This document shows positions 24,901 through 39,803 of a stretch of DNA of 64,000 bases, piece by piece; the first letter of the stretch is position 1, and the number at the start of each line of letters is the position of its first letter. The position numbers were made by a program, and so were the translations under genes. The DNA lies in the NCBI RefSeq assembly GCF_900496995.4, contig NC_044029.1, forward strand, positions 1,240,001-1,304,000, written 5' to 3'. This DNA is from Aquila chrysaetos chrysaetos (Eukaryota > Chordata > Aves > Accipitriformes > Accipitridae). The notes below the pieces were generated by a model. The model was given only the letters and a program-made list of their open reading frames with translations. It was not told where the DNA came from and did not search any database.

Positions 24901-27900
24901 TTTTGGCAGCCAGGACTCTGCCATTAGCCTAATGTTTATCAGACATTTTGCATCCCTTTGCTTCTCTGGTGGTGTGCGGATGGGGCAGGGGAGAGTAGAG
25001 GGGATGCAAACCAAGGCTGGAGAGCATTAGAAGACCTCATGGGAGAGGACGGGGCTGAAGGTGAGGGTGAAGCCAGCCAGCACCAAGGGCCATGATAAGG
25101 CTGGGCTGAGAGCAGGCAGGGCTGGAGCAGCAGTTCCTCCAGCAGCTCCACACAAAGGCGTGCCTGTCCACGCAACCTTGTGCAAGAGTGATCCGCAGAG
25201 CTCATCAGCATGGCTGGGTCACATCTGACTCTCCTGGAAAGCCCACAAGGTAATCATTGCCTAAAAATGCCTAAAGTATGTGGGAGAAACAGTAAGGGCC
25301 CCAGGATGGGGAGAGAAACTCTTGGCAGCACTCGGTGTGATCCGCATGACCCCAGCCTCTGCTGACCAGCAGCATAGATGTAAACAGCATATGCGCTGGG
25401 AATAAATATTTATGAAAAACCAAGCTACATTAGTGGAGCTGGGAGGGCTTTGGGCTGGAGACTGCAGGAGGCACTGTTAACTGCAGCACCTTGATAGGAC
25501 TCCAGTGTCTGGAAAAAAACTGGAACAACATGTGTACTGCCAGTCAGGGTGGAGGGGACCTGCTGAACAGCTCAGGACTTCTTGGTCAGGGAGACAGCCT
25601 GGGTGCCGAACAGGAGCGAGAGCCCAAAGGATCAGCAGAAACACATGAAGAAAGAGCCATGATTGCATGAAGAACAAGCCATGACCTAATCAATTGCCAA
25701 AAGATGCAGTGTAGGCTCCAAGAGTTCAGAAGGCCTGGATGATTATAAAGATAACAAGAACATCTCCGGTGATGTGACTTCGGTGATCTCAAACGGCTGT
25801 GAGGACAGTGGGGAAGGATATAGCTTTTCTGTCCCCAGAAATATTCTGTGATTTTGAAATGCATTTTTCACATCCCTTATCAAGTTGAAAAACAAATCCA
25901 CTTTTTTCCTTTTTTTTTTTTTTTTAAACCAAAAAACCAGAACTTATACTATATTTCATTCTGGAAACAAAATGTTACATTTCCAAAACAAAATGCTCTC
26001 TCTACTGGTGGCCTGCACCTGAACTGGGAAATGTGTCAGCCCTCTTAGCTGATACTTGGCATCAGCTTGAAAATGTATAGCTTTGAAACAGGTTGGGTCA
26101 TTCTCCTTTGATTAAATCGAGCCTGGTCAGCACTGTTGTAGCTATCCAGAAGTCCACAAAAGACCCCATCGGCAATGACAAAGTCTCAGCCTTGCGGCCA
26201 TCGGGGCTTTTAAGACCTATTGACTCCACAGCAATAAGCCCAGTGAACTGCTGAGATTTCAGAGCAGCCTAAATCCTTGATCACTCTCTATAGCAGGGAG
26301 GAGCACTGGGACCCTGCCACTGCCAGTCAGAGGGGTGAGCTAATGAAGGTGGCCAACATGGAAGCATCCTATGTATGGGGGGGGGGGGGGGGGGGGGGTG
26401 TTGAACTGATGAATTCTGGAGTAAGGGATAGAGGGGATGGGAAAAATTTTGCTTGGGAGGTTTCCAGACAGCTCTTGAATATGCTTTCAAATAGCCAGGC
26501 TTATGTCAAGCCCTATGTGTTGGGTGATGAAGAAAAGCCTGCCTTCTGGGAGTAGGTCACTCGAGTTTCCATGTTTCTCAAGGCTTCTCAGCCAAAGAGA
26601 GGGGATCCTAGCTGAGCAGGGTCTACAGGCATGGCACAACATGGCAAATGCCCATGGGAGGAGGCAGCACAGCCAGCAGGAGTGGTAAGAAATGGAGCTC
26701 TCTCCCACCAACACCCCAAATTTACTGGAAAGCTAAAGGAATCGCCATGCCTCCCTTACTCCCCCCACCCCACTTGCACGCACCAGCACAGCATCTGCTT
26801 CCAGCCCCCGTATGGATTAGCAGTGAAGAGCTGCGTGGCTTCCCCAACCCCATCCACACTGTTGCTGCAACCCCCGCACACGTCTGGGTATGCCAACTCT
26901 TGGGCCAGAGGATGCCCATGAGCAGGCCAGGTGCCAGGGTGAGGGCTGTGGGGAGCTGATAATTACCACAGGGTTGTACTCTGTCACCAGGCGGAGCTCG
27001 TTCATCCGAATGAAACGAGTCATCTTCTCGGCATCAACATCTTTGCTGTTCATATCCAGATCCCTCCGGTCATTGTCTACCTGAAGACATGCAAAGAAAC
27101 CTACAGTCACAGCTGTCCTCTCCTCTCAGCACCCGTTCCAGGGGCACTGATGGCACTCCCTCACAGAGACACCCATCCCCTGGGACACCACCATCCTCTC
27201 TCCCCCCACCACGTAATCCCCACTTCTGGAGGTCCAGAACCTACAGAGACCAGCCTGCACTTTGCGACAATCATCTTCCACCCTCCTTCAGTCTCCCAGT
27301 GACACAGCACACTCATGGCATAACAGAAATCACTGAGGACTCCAGACATCCCTACGGTATCAGCTCCTGATGCACTGGAGAAAGAGAGGATTAGCTGATA
27401 ATTCTAGGCCTTGTGGGGAGAGATCATTAAATAGCCTAACTCCTCACATCGATTTTGGCTTTATATCCCCTTTTAAAATCTTCATCTGCTTATTCTTTTA
27501 CTTCTACAAGTAATAAACTTTGGCATGGGCTCGTATGGATTTCCTGGAAACGTTGTGCAAGTAGGAAATCTCTCCAATAAAAAGAGGATTATTTTTTTTC
27601 CAGTACAGCAGAAAAAAAAAATAATATTGAGAACAGCACATTTTAGCTTTAGAGGAAAATTCATCCTGCTACACATCTCCCCACACTTCACTGCCCCATG
27701 CAAACAATGTGATTTTATTGAGGTTTTCATGACCTGGTAAACATTAAAAAAAGCAGGCAATCACTGAACGACAGCTAAACCACCTGAAGAGTTGCTGTGC
27801 AGTAGCACCGCAGGACGTGACTGAGTTGAGCCATGGGGACGCTGGGCTCTGACATGCAATAGGTTCAAAGTTTGGGATTTGAAGGCCTTTGATACCCATG

Positions 27901-30900
27901 TTGAATGAGGTTCTTGGGGCTGAGGAAAGGTCCACATGCACGGCCCAGATTTTATTCCCTGCATCTGTACAACCTCTGAAAGTGCTTGTGTTAGTTTTTT
28001 CCAGTGGTGTGCAGACATCTAAAGCCCTTTTTGCTGTTCTGTGGTCATTGGCAAGGTCTTTGATCTGGTAGCGGGGCACAGTGCCCTGTCTGGCAACCCA
28101 AACTGATGCTTTTCAGACTGTGTGGCCCAATTCCTCTCACAGATTTGCTCCTGCATAAAATGAAAGGACAGCTCTACTCAAGTAAATGAGATCAGGCCAG
28201 TGCAACACCGGAGATCAGACAGACCTTGGGAACCAATCTAAAGCACCCTGGACTCCCAAGATAGTGTTCTCCTGGCTTTCATGGGCTTCTGGAAACACCT
28301 GATTTCCATTTTGGGATAATAACATCTTGAATCTGCGTTCAACATTTACGATTTTAAGAAAATAAGGCTGGAAAATAGCCTGCATCTAATAGTTGAAGCT
28401 CTAGTCAAAATGTCTTTATCACTTCATATAATTAGCTTGTTAGCATCTGTTAATTATGTTCTTTTTAGGTCTATCAGGCCAGATTCCTCACTAGAATAAA
28501 TCAGTTTTCCTCCACTATATGCAAAGAAGTCACCAGCTGACAGCAGCCCCTCCTACTACTGTAATTATGGTTTAAACTTCTAAGCATTGAAAGTGTTTCA
28601 TACTCTGCAAAAGCAAAGAAAAAATGAGTTTATGCCTCTGATTCACTGCTATCCTGGTCACGCATCTTCGTATTCTTCAAATGAGTATTTGATTCCAAGT
28701 TCTTGTCTCTTTTCTTTTTTCTTTTCCTTTTTATCTCTGACCCCTTACTCCTACACAGTATTCAGCACAGAATAAAAGGAAAAATAATGTGTCTGAATAA
28801 CTTAAGAAACACTGACAATTAGATGAGCGAATTGACAACCACATTTGAACCTGACTAGCATATTACTTTCTTGGTTGGTTTTTTTTTCCTATTAAACAAG
28901 AGTTCAGCTGCAAAAACTGGACAGTGAACAAAGAATATTCAATACAATCCAAATTCCAACAATCCAGACACTTTCTTTTATCAAATACCCTCTCAATGCA
29001 GTCATCCTTGCTATCTGCAACAGCACAAAAACAAAGGAAAATTTCAGTATTTTTGGAAGAAAACCACCATGACTAAGAACCAAAACTGAGATGGGTGTTG
29101 CTTCAAATTGCAACATGTGCACATAGCAAATAAAAGGTTAAATAAAAGGACCTGCCTACCTATTGCTCACTCTTAGATCATTCTCTTTGAGTTATTTGGA
29201 TTATGCCAGTGGTAAACACCGTGCAGGAAATAATGAGAAAGAAAGGGGAACAAACTGGCTTTGTCCAATCTTTGTACAACCTGGGTCTAGACCTTGGGCA
29301 AGCTGCCACATTTAGTTTCCCTAGTACACGTAGCGTGTCCCTGTGTCCTGTCCACCCCCACTCCCCCATGCGCTTAGAGCTGTGATGACACAACACTTCG
29401 CGGGCTTTTAGGACATCTTGTGCTACCTAGGGCCCCTCTCCTCCTCAGATACACCTCACTCTCCAGTTTTCAAGTGCCACACTTGTGTGAGAAGGGGCAA
29501 CACAAGGCAATGGATATAACTAGAATACTTGCTCTTAGCTTTTGTTGGTACTCTTGAAGCGAGTACACGGCCCTTCGCAGTATTGCCTCCTTAAATTTCA
29601 GCAAACATAGCTTCAAATTCAGTGAGGCACCAGCACTTACAGCTGGAGTCAACAAAGATTTGACTTTGCACAGCATCCATCCCTAAGAAACTGCAAAGTA
29701 ACATTCTTAATGGGCCCATGCCCAAAGTGTATTTAGGGGATAGCTCTGCAAACCACAGTGTAGGAGACAGAAGAGAGCGTTTGGGATTTCTTTTGGTGGC
29801 GGAGCACCCGTAACTGCAGAGACCCAGTCTGGATCTGCTTTTGGTCACGACGGAAAAGTTGTGCACCCAGGGAGATGGCCTTGCCTGCCTGAAGTGACAC
29901 CTGGCAGGATTCGATATCTAGCCTGCTGCATTTATCTGTTGTAACACAGCCTCTAGGTGCTTTTTGTGTGTCTCGGTAGCCTTTCCAAAACCACAGAAAC
30001 CCCATCCAAGTAACACTGAGCTCCAGGCAGGTCACTCAGAGACACAGACACTGTTCTGTGCAAAGCTCTGGGTGCTGGACCAGATCCATAGGGCAAACAC
30101 TTAAAATGGAGAATCTCGTCAGGTGTAATAAATGTTGCACGTCTCAGTGATGGGCAAGTGAAAAGCGAAAGACCTCTTTGGGGCGGGAAGCTCTACAAAC
30201 GTGCTTTTAGGTGGGCAGGCGGAGCGACTCTCACCAACCAGCCTATTTTTCTTTTTTTTTGGCTCGCTCTGAGGTGAAGTGCCCAGCTTTAACCTCCCTC
30301 TCCATCACCACCACCCGGAGATGCCGCTTCTCCTGCCCTTGACCGCAGGCAGTTTTCAGGCCCTTGCCCTAGAGCCTCTCCCACCCAAACCAGCGGGCAG
30401 GCCGACTCCCGAACCCACAGCCTTCCTCTGGCAGATCCAACCTCCCTGCGCGGCAGCCGGTTTCCCCGGGAGGGAGCTGCTCCTCCGGCCACGGTAGCTA
30501 CGGCCCCCCCCCCGCCCCGCCGGGCCCACGCACCCTACGGAAGAGCGTGAGGGTGTCCGCCGCCACGCCGTAGCGGGACAGGACGGCGGGGCTGGTGCTG
30601 AGGCCGAAGGGAACCTCCGCGATCCGGCCGGCCGCCCGCTCAAACTGGGACGCTGCGGGGCTCCGCGGCTCCTGTGGAGAGAGAGGAGGGGGGGGAGGAG
30701 GAGGAGGGGGGGGGAGGAAGGGCGGCTGTGAGGAGCAGCGCGCGCGCACGCACAGGCCCCGCCCGGCCGTGGCGCGAGGGCGACACCTAGCGGCCGCCGC
30801 CGGCCCCGCTCCGCTCCGCGCCCCCCCCCCCCCCCCCCGCCGCGGTTGGGGAGGGGGGAGAGGGACGGGACCGGGACGGGGGGCAGCCGAAAAAACGGGA

Positions 30901-33693
30901 CAGGGCGGCGGGGTGCCGGGGGGAGCGTCTTTTTCTCCCGTTGTCACCTTGCCTGCGGGGCTGGGATGCTGCAGAGATCCCCCCGCAAAAGAAGGCCTAG
31001 AGCTCTCAGAAAGGGGGGGGGAGAAACCCAGAACCTGGATGGAGCACGCCCAAATACACACACACGTGTGTCTGTATAAAATAAATACATAAAAAATACA
31101 GTTTTTAAGGTAACGGTGATTCTAGAGTCAGGGGGTTACAATTGTTGAACACCTTGCATTCGCAGTGCCCTGGTTCCTTTTAAAAAGGTGCCTTGGACAT
31201 ACCCTTTAAAAAGTAGCTAATGCAGACACATGGAAGGACAGAAATGTGCAATTTCTCCGTGACTTGAGGTCCGTTCTCCTTCTTGCAGTGAGAGCATTAG
31301 CTACAGCCTTAGCCCATATTAAAGCCTCCCTTGCTAGTCCCATTCCCGACTTTTCTTTTGAGTGATGTATTTTTGATACTTCTACTTTTTGGATTTAAAT
31401 TCTCGAGACGCAGTCTCTGCTTGGAAATTGGTTTGTTTTTCTTTCTAGTTTCAACCTTCAGCTCAGCTGTTTGCGAGCCCAGAGAGAATGGAAAACAAAA
31501 TTCTTTCTTCATTCAAAAGAAAAACAACTCTTCGTGACCTGTTTTGGAAATGCCAGCGCATCCACATGGCTCTGGAGAGAGTGCTAAAGCCTGGGGTGGG
31601 AATAACCTCACTGAGTTTCGGAGCATTCCTGGGAAAACTGGGGTTTAATCAGGCCAAGCATGACCCTTTCTTGCAGACACGCAGGGTTTCTGGAGCAGCG
31701 TGCTGTTTTTCCATCATGGCATGCTGCTCCCAGCCAGGGAGGCCGCGCTCATTATACGGGGAACTTGCCGAGCCGCGTACCGCAGTGAATTGAAAGGCTG
31801 CAGCGGAGGAATAATTTAGGGCGAACGGAGAACATGGACATTATTTGGATGAATATACTCTCAGGCAGAGGGCCACGACAAGCCCTCATGGCACACATAC
31901 GTCTTTATCTACCGTTTAAGCGCAGCCCTGTCGTGCTTCAGGCACTGAACGCCGGACACGACGCTGGCTGCTGCCTCGTGCTCCTGGCAGCCGGGGCCGC
32001 ATGGCAGCGGCCTCCCGTCTGACTGATGAATGAAATCCTGCAGCGGGAGGGAGGCCGCGGTGGCCCAAGACGGCGGCGGTCATGCCCCCCGCGCCGCTTC
32101 GCCGTAGCCGGTGGGGAGGCTCTGTGCCCCCGGGTACGGCGCGGCCGCAAGCCCAGCCAGCTGCTCTGGGGGAAGGAGGTGTCTCAACACTTTCGTTCTG
32201 CGCGTGCAGATTGCCTCGCTGGTTTGCAGGACTGTAGCTCTGCAAAAGCAACCCTCCGGGAGCTCCGAACGCCTGCAGGCACCAAAGGCGGAGCAGCTGG
32301 TGCTCTGTGATCCGGGCTTAGCGTGGCTCCCGGGGCATCAGCCTCCAGCGCTCACGCAGCTCCTGCTGCCCCACCGTCGGTCCTCGCTCTGCCGTGGGCT
32401 GCGAGATGCCCTTGCCCTATCCCAAGGGCATGAGGACCTCCCTAGGCTGCGCTCCAGCCCCGGGCATCGGGCAGAAAGAGGAAGGAGCTTGCAGAAAGGA
32501 GTTGTTTTTCAAAGGGTGAAGTCTTCTCTGACAGAAGCCACAAGGCAGTGTGTGGGCAGCAGAAGCCCAGGGGAGAGCTCAAAGAAGAGGGGGAAAAAGG
32601 TGTAACTTGGGGGCCTTAAAAGTAATGAGGATCCTGTCAAAGAGCCCTCTGTTTTATGGTGCTCCTGCTCAATAAATATTTTTATCTTGTTTCCTAAGGA
32701 AAAATATTCATGCCATTTTGGGGGCAAGGGGCGCATACCCATCACTCACCTTTGAATTCAATTGAATTTAGACACAGAGAGGCAGAGATCTCAAGGGCAT
32801 CAACTCTGGGGAACAAAGCAGCGAGACAGAGAGACCATGCCTACACCCTCCCTGGGAGGAGGCTGCAGCTTGAGCCCAAACCCCCTTGGACTTCAGAGGA
32901 CCGACACCAGCACTGCTCCCTGAGACACGGCTTCCTCGGCCCCGTCACGCAGGCAGTGCCTTGCTCTGTCTTTGCTGCCTAAAGCAAACAACTGACGTTC
33001 CCACTCATCCCTCACCAACGCTGTTTCTCTGCCACCCACATTCCTGTTTTGCTTCCCCTGCAGCATTTCCCTTTCTCCTGCTCCAGGGCTCCTACAACCT
33101 CCCTCCATCTCCCTTTCCGCACACGGACCAAATTCCCCGTGTTCTCTCTGTGGCCTGTCACAGCCCCTGCACCTCTGGGGACAGGAGCTGCCTTTGGGAA
33201 GTGCTTACACCACTTCCAGCCCCACGCTCTCGTCAGGGTGGGATAGGGCTCACAGCTGGCGGAGGGGAGGTTCTGCCAACACACCTGGAAGAATCCAACG
33301 ACCGCCACCTCTGCACCGCTGATGAAGGCTTCGGCGTCCACGATGCTGTTCAACAGGATAGGTTTCTCTGCGGTGCCGGCTGCGCCTGGAGAGGAGAGGT
33401 CAGGGTCGGACAGAGGGTGCACAAAGCGCAGCCCAAAGAGGCTCCCCCCGACACGCACGCAAGCATCCCACCCCTTACGAGCTCACCCACACATGCCTCC
33501 TGCAAGCTCGACACAACGCTTGTGCAGCACACCCTGGCTCAGGAGGACTCCCCGCGGCAGACCCAGCCTTCCCCCGAGCCAGGAGGAAAGCTCACTCACC
33601 GTGGGGCGCGGGGCTGCCGTCTCCAGCACAACCTGCTGGGGACCCCCCGGCCAGCAGGATGGCGAAGAGGCACGGGAGGACGGAGGCGCCCAT
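15856..33693 (-). CDS. ERP27: ERP27, endoplasmic reticulum protein 27 (whole coding span, 7 exons)
   Basis: Joined exons (minus strand): 33693-33600, 33385-33285, 30671-30534, 27080-26967, 23982-23857, 16830-16633, 15900-15856. All introns are GT-AG and the frame stays open for 816 bp, 271 aa plus stop (human is 273). ERp27 is a two-domain member of the protein disulfide isomerase family with b and b' thioredoxin folds but no CxxC active site; none is seen here either. It sits in the ER lumen, binds unfolded chains and, in humans, recruits ERp57 (PDIA3). Visible landmarks: hydrophobic signal peptide at about 1-23, b domain about 40-148 (EVAVVGFFQ, VTEYNPV), b' domain about 150-255 (ILFILVDS, FFKLKKSQLPALAIF), C-terminal NEEL as ER-retrieval signal. 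The residues matching the human ERp57-binding motif are changed (see findings). The start ATG has a strong context (TACCATGG). The gene lies head-to-tail behind ARHGDIB. Confidence 0.96.
15901..16632 (-). other. ERP27: ERP27 intron between coding exons 6 and 7
   Basis: 732 bp with no other recognisable feature. Confidence 0.85.
16633..16830 (-). CDS. ERP27: ERP27 coding exon 6
   Basis: 198 bp, phase 0 to phase 0, acceptor CCATCGCAG|ATTCTT, donor CAGAAG|GTAAAG. It codes residues 192-257, most of the b' domain: ILFILVDSNLKSNEQ, FFKLKKSQLPALAIF and the helix SVERVQDFCNRF. Residues 229-232 read EKQD where the human protein has DEWD, the ERp57-binding motif. Confidence 0.95.
20959..21275 (-). pseudogene. 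Protein-like disrupted reading frame, parent not recognised
   Basis: On the minus strand a frame runs from about 21275 to a TGA at 20959, broken by a TAG at about 21208. Its residues are rich in Lys, Asp, Glu, Gln and Arg (for example KMLERKVQMLDDAKPARA, ADFEKQL, LRALQLQDRIHQP), a coding-like make-up very unlike the Ser/Cys/Pro-rich chance frames around it. It has no ATG in suitable context and no clear splice sites, and it lies inside the large ERP27 intron. I infer a decayed gene copy or retropseudogene but cannot name the source. Confidence 0.35.
21413..21472 (+). mobile_element. CR1 LINE, 3' terminal fragment
   Basis: The stretch GATCTTAAGGGTCTCTTCC followed by AACCTCAATGATTCTATGAT is the conserved 3' end of avian CR1 retrotransposons, finishing in the ATTCTATG-type terminal repeats. 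The plus-strand copy is severely 5'-truncated; how far it extends upstream of 21400 cannot be judged by eye. Confidence 0.8.
23857..23982 (-). CDS. ERP27: ERP27 coding exon 5
   Basis: 126 bp, phase 0 to phase 0, acceptor TTTTGCAG|ACAGCA, donor AAG|GTAAGT. It codes residues 150-191, including the strand QLHLLLITDK and the helix with RRYRAAAELFKGK, matching the start of the human b' domain. Confidence 0.95.
24657..24677. repeat. (CACT)n microsatellite
   Basis: Five tandem CACT units plus one base, within an ERP27 intron. Confidence 0.85.
26377..26398. repeat. Poly(G) tract, 22 bp
   Basis: An uninterrupted run of 22 G within an ERP27 intron. Length is likely polymorphic and prone to sequencing error. 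Confidence 0.9.
26967..27080 (-). CDS. ERP27: ERP27 coding exon 4
   Basis: 114 bp, phase 0 to phase 0, acceptor CATGTCTTCAG|GTAGAC, donor CCTGTG|GTAATT. It codes residues 112-149 with VDNDRRDLD, MTRFIRMNEL and LVTEYNPV, the end of the b domain and the linker to b'. Confidence 0.95.
27081..30533 (-). other. ERP27: ERP27 intron between coding exons 3 and 4
   Basis: About 3.5 kb. AT-rich for most of its length, it turns sharply GC-rich from about 30290 towards exon 3. No other gene or repeat was recognised. Confidence 0.85.
30534..30671 (-). CDS. ERP27: ERP27 coding exon 3
   Basis: 138 bp, phase 0 to phase 0, acceptor CTCTCCACAG|GAGCCG, donor CGTAGG|GTGCGT. It codes residues 66-111, including EVPFGLSTSPAVLSRYGV and TLTLFRR, matching the b-domain segment around human ISTDSEVLTHYNI. 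The exon is extremely GC-rich and lies in a CpG island with long G and C runs, unlike the other ERP27 exons. Confidence 0.92.
30672..33284 (-). other. ERP27: ERP27 intron between coding exons 2 and 3
   Basis: About 2.6 kb. It begins in the CpG island, passes through an AT-rich stretch, and has a second short GC/CpG-rich block at about 31930-32160. No coding sequence is supported. Confidence 0.8.
30822..30838. repeat. Poly(C) tract in the CpG island
   Basis: An uninterrupted C run of about 17 bp, G-rich on the ERP27 sense strand and able to form G-quadruplex or i-motif structures in principle. Confidence 0.8.
33285..33385 (-). CDS. ERP27: ERP27 coding exon 2
   Basis: Acceptor CTCTCCAG|GCGCAG, donor CAG|GTGTGT, 101 bp, entering in phase 1 and leaving in phase 0. 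It codes residues 32-65, including EVAVVGFFQ, the second beta strand of the b domain, nearly identical to the human EVAVIGFFQ as I remember it. Confidence 0.93.
33600..33693 (-). CDS. ERP27: ERP27 coding exon 1 (signal peptide)
   Basis: Codes residues 1-31 plus one base of Gly32. It opens MGASVLPCLFAILLAG, a hydrophobic secretion signal with a small-residue region (AGCAG) suited to signal-peptidase cleavage. The donor is CACG|GTGAGT, phase 1. The exon sits in a GC-rich promoter region, and ATG at 33693 is the only start that puts the hydrophobic core at the N-terminus. Confidence 0.93.
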
Positions 33694-34247
33694 GGTACCA
33701 GCTTGCCCTCTCCTCGCCGTGCCGCCCTGCTCCGGTCCTCTCCGCGGCAAGAGACACGTCAGCCTTGGCGGGGGCCCGCGGCCGCTCCTGGGGCGGTGGG
33801 AAGGGAGCAGCTGGCCCAGGGCGAAGCCTTCAGCTCCCGAGAGAACCGCCCGGGTGGGAGAGAACCCCTCTCTGCTGCGCGGGCACCAGCCCCGCAGACC
33901 CTCGCCGACACTGGTGCGTAAGCGTTAAACGTGAGAAGGCCATGTTATAGCTCCCGGGGCTCGTTCAGTTGCCACCTGGGATGAGAGGTGGGGGCTGTCT
34001 ACCCCTGGCGTCTACCCCCATCGCGGGCCAGACTTTGGGATTCAAGGAAGGATTCATGAAACCCCTGAAGGAAGCAGCTCTAAAATAATTTGCCTATAGA
34101 GCGAGGCTGACGTTTTGATGGAGGAGGGCTACTTCCCTGCTGAAACATGCTCTCGAGCCTTCCTATAACGCAATCTCCACATACACGTCACTGAAAAACA
34201 TACTCTAGAAAAGAACGTGACACTCACGCAGAAAAGAAGAAACTGAT
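33694..34247. other. Short gap between ARHGDIB 3' end and ERP27 start codon
   Basis: Only about 550 bp separate the ARHGDIB poly(A) signal from the ERP27 ATG; ERP27 5' UTR and promoter must fit here. No other gene is present. Confidence 0.75.
33755..33761 (-). promoter_or_regulatory. ERP27: UPRE-like site TGACGTG upstream of ERP27
   Basis: TGACGTG on the minus strand, 62 bp before the ERP27 ATG, matches the core of the unfolded-protein-response element bound by ATF6/XBP1. That would suit an ER folding factor. It also fits CREB/ATF sites, and a 7-bp match may be chance. Confidence 0.35.
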
Positions 34248-34253
34248 TTTATT
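34248..34253 (-). terminator. ARHGDIB: Probable ARHGDIB polyadenylation signal
   Basis: AATAAA on the minus strand about 570 bp below the ARHGDIB stop codon, the only canonical signal before the ERP27 promoter. It predicts a 3' UTR of about 590 nt. Confidence 0.7.
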
Positions 34254-34823
34254 CTTGAAACACTGAAGTCTTGTTACAGCATCTAGCTGCATTCCCCCTG
34301 ACTGGTTTTGCCTGCACAAGGATGGATTTTAACGGGGTAGGGCACCAGATACGGACCAGGAGACCATCACGGGAGGTAAGTAACCATTTACAATGAGTCA
34401 GAGCACATGGCAAGTGTAACTCGGATAGGGATTTTCCAGGGACCAGTCCGCCCTGCCAGGTGATCTTGTTTCCTAGAAAAGGCACTTCTGGGACCGGAGT
34501 TGGTACAGGAGAGACGGAGGCTGCAGGAGGAAGTACTGGGAGAGAGGGAGGGAGATGCTTCCCAATTTAACCCACTATGTGTCATGATGGGGCGGCGGTG
34601 AGGACGGGCAGGTGATTTTCAGTGTATCAGAAGCAGCAGCAAAGGCCGCCTGCAGGCCTGTGCATCGACCGAGGCTGGCACAGAGCCCCGGCGCCCGCGC
34701 AAAGGGCTGCCAGGGCCGTGGCCGGCTGCGGTGGCAGGAGGGAGCAGCGTGGTGGGCATGGCCCACCTGGAGACTGGTGCAGGAGGCGAGGGGATGGGAA
34801 GGGGGAAGGCAAACTGGGTGAAC

Positions 34824-39241
<4,418 letters not shown>

Positions 39242-39724
39242 GGTCGCTTGGTCTGGGTTACAGAGGAGGGGACAGTCAATGGGATTGCTCTGGAGGGGGG
39301 TCGCGTCCCCGGGGGGACTCGCTCTGGCCACGGTTTGGCTCAGTCCCCGTGGGCAGGCAGGCACCCGCCCAGCGCTGAACGCAGCGGGATCGTTACAGGC
39401 AAATGGCGACGGCGATCGGCTGCGATCCCGACACTGCCGTGCTGATATTCTGGCTCGAACACAATCCCCCTCTGCCCCCGCTCCTCTCCCTGCAGGCACC
39501 ACGCGCACACGCAGACCTACACCATTCTTCCCTCCCGGGGAGGAGGTGCGGGAGCGGAGGCTGAGACCGGAGTGATTTACAGCCACTCTGCAGCACGGTT
39601 GCTGGCCGGCAACCCTGCAATTACAAGCCACCGCACGAGGTTTCAGCGCTTGCGAGCTATCTTGCACAAAGAGCCACTGCCACACACAGACATGAATAAA
39701 GCCCAGGCCAGAGGTTTCACTCAC

Positions 39725-39775
39725 CCTCTCGTAACAGGTTAGAAGCCACGGTCAGGCAGCATTTCGTACAAAGAT
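39725..39775 (-). other. ARHGDIB: Candidate ARHGDIB non-coding leader exon, proximal (TATA-linked)
   Basis: A strong donor GAGAGG|GTGAGTG ends at 39725 on the minus strand, 472 bp upstream of the first coding exon. A TATA-like box lies about 75 bp further upstream, placing a start near 39770 and making an exon of about 45-50 nt. There is no ATG in the short exon. Start position and use are inference. Confidence 0.4.
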
Positions 39776-39796
39776 CGAATACCTGACAGCAACTCC

Positions 39797-39803
39797 CTTA
39801 TAT
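39797..39803 (-). promoter_or_regulatory. ARHGDIB: TATA-like box of the proximal ARHGDIB leader
   Basis: ATATAAG (in GATATAAGGG) on the minus strand, a suitable 25-30 bp before the predicted start of the short leader exon. The flanks are AT-rich, unlike the CpG-island promoter further upstream. Confidence 0.35.

Larger units (their letters stand above)
23983..26966 (-). other. ERP27: ERP27 intron between coding exons 4 and 5
   Basis: About 3.0 kb. It holds a short (CACT)n tract at 24657-24677 and a run of 22 G at 26377-26398; nothing else was recognised. Confidence 0.85.
30480..30960. promoter_or_regulatory. CpG island overlapping ERP27 exon 3
   Basis: Dense CpG dinucleotides and very high GC, with homopolymer blocks (C runs near 30507 and 30822-30838, G-rich GGA repeats at about 30690-30720). 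It covers coding exon 3, not the gene's start. It could be an internal promoter or a local GC-biased hotspot; no TATA box or start site is evident. Regulatory function is inference. Confidence 0.4.
33540..33950 (-). promoter_or_regulatory. ERP27: Probable ERP27 promoter region (CpG-rich, no TATA)
   Basis: GC- and CpG-rich DNA surrounds and precedes the ERP27 start codon. No TATA box is seen within 150 bp upstream. Position directly upstream of the signal-peptide exon makes it the likely promoter; the transcription start is not defined by the sequence. Confidence 0.55.

Noticed and set aside
32886-33950. 354-codon plus-strand frame across the ERP27 promoter
   Set aside because: It is the shadow of GC-rich DNA opposite ERP27 exons 1 and 2; composition is Pro/Ser/Arg/Cys-rich and no splice or family support exists.
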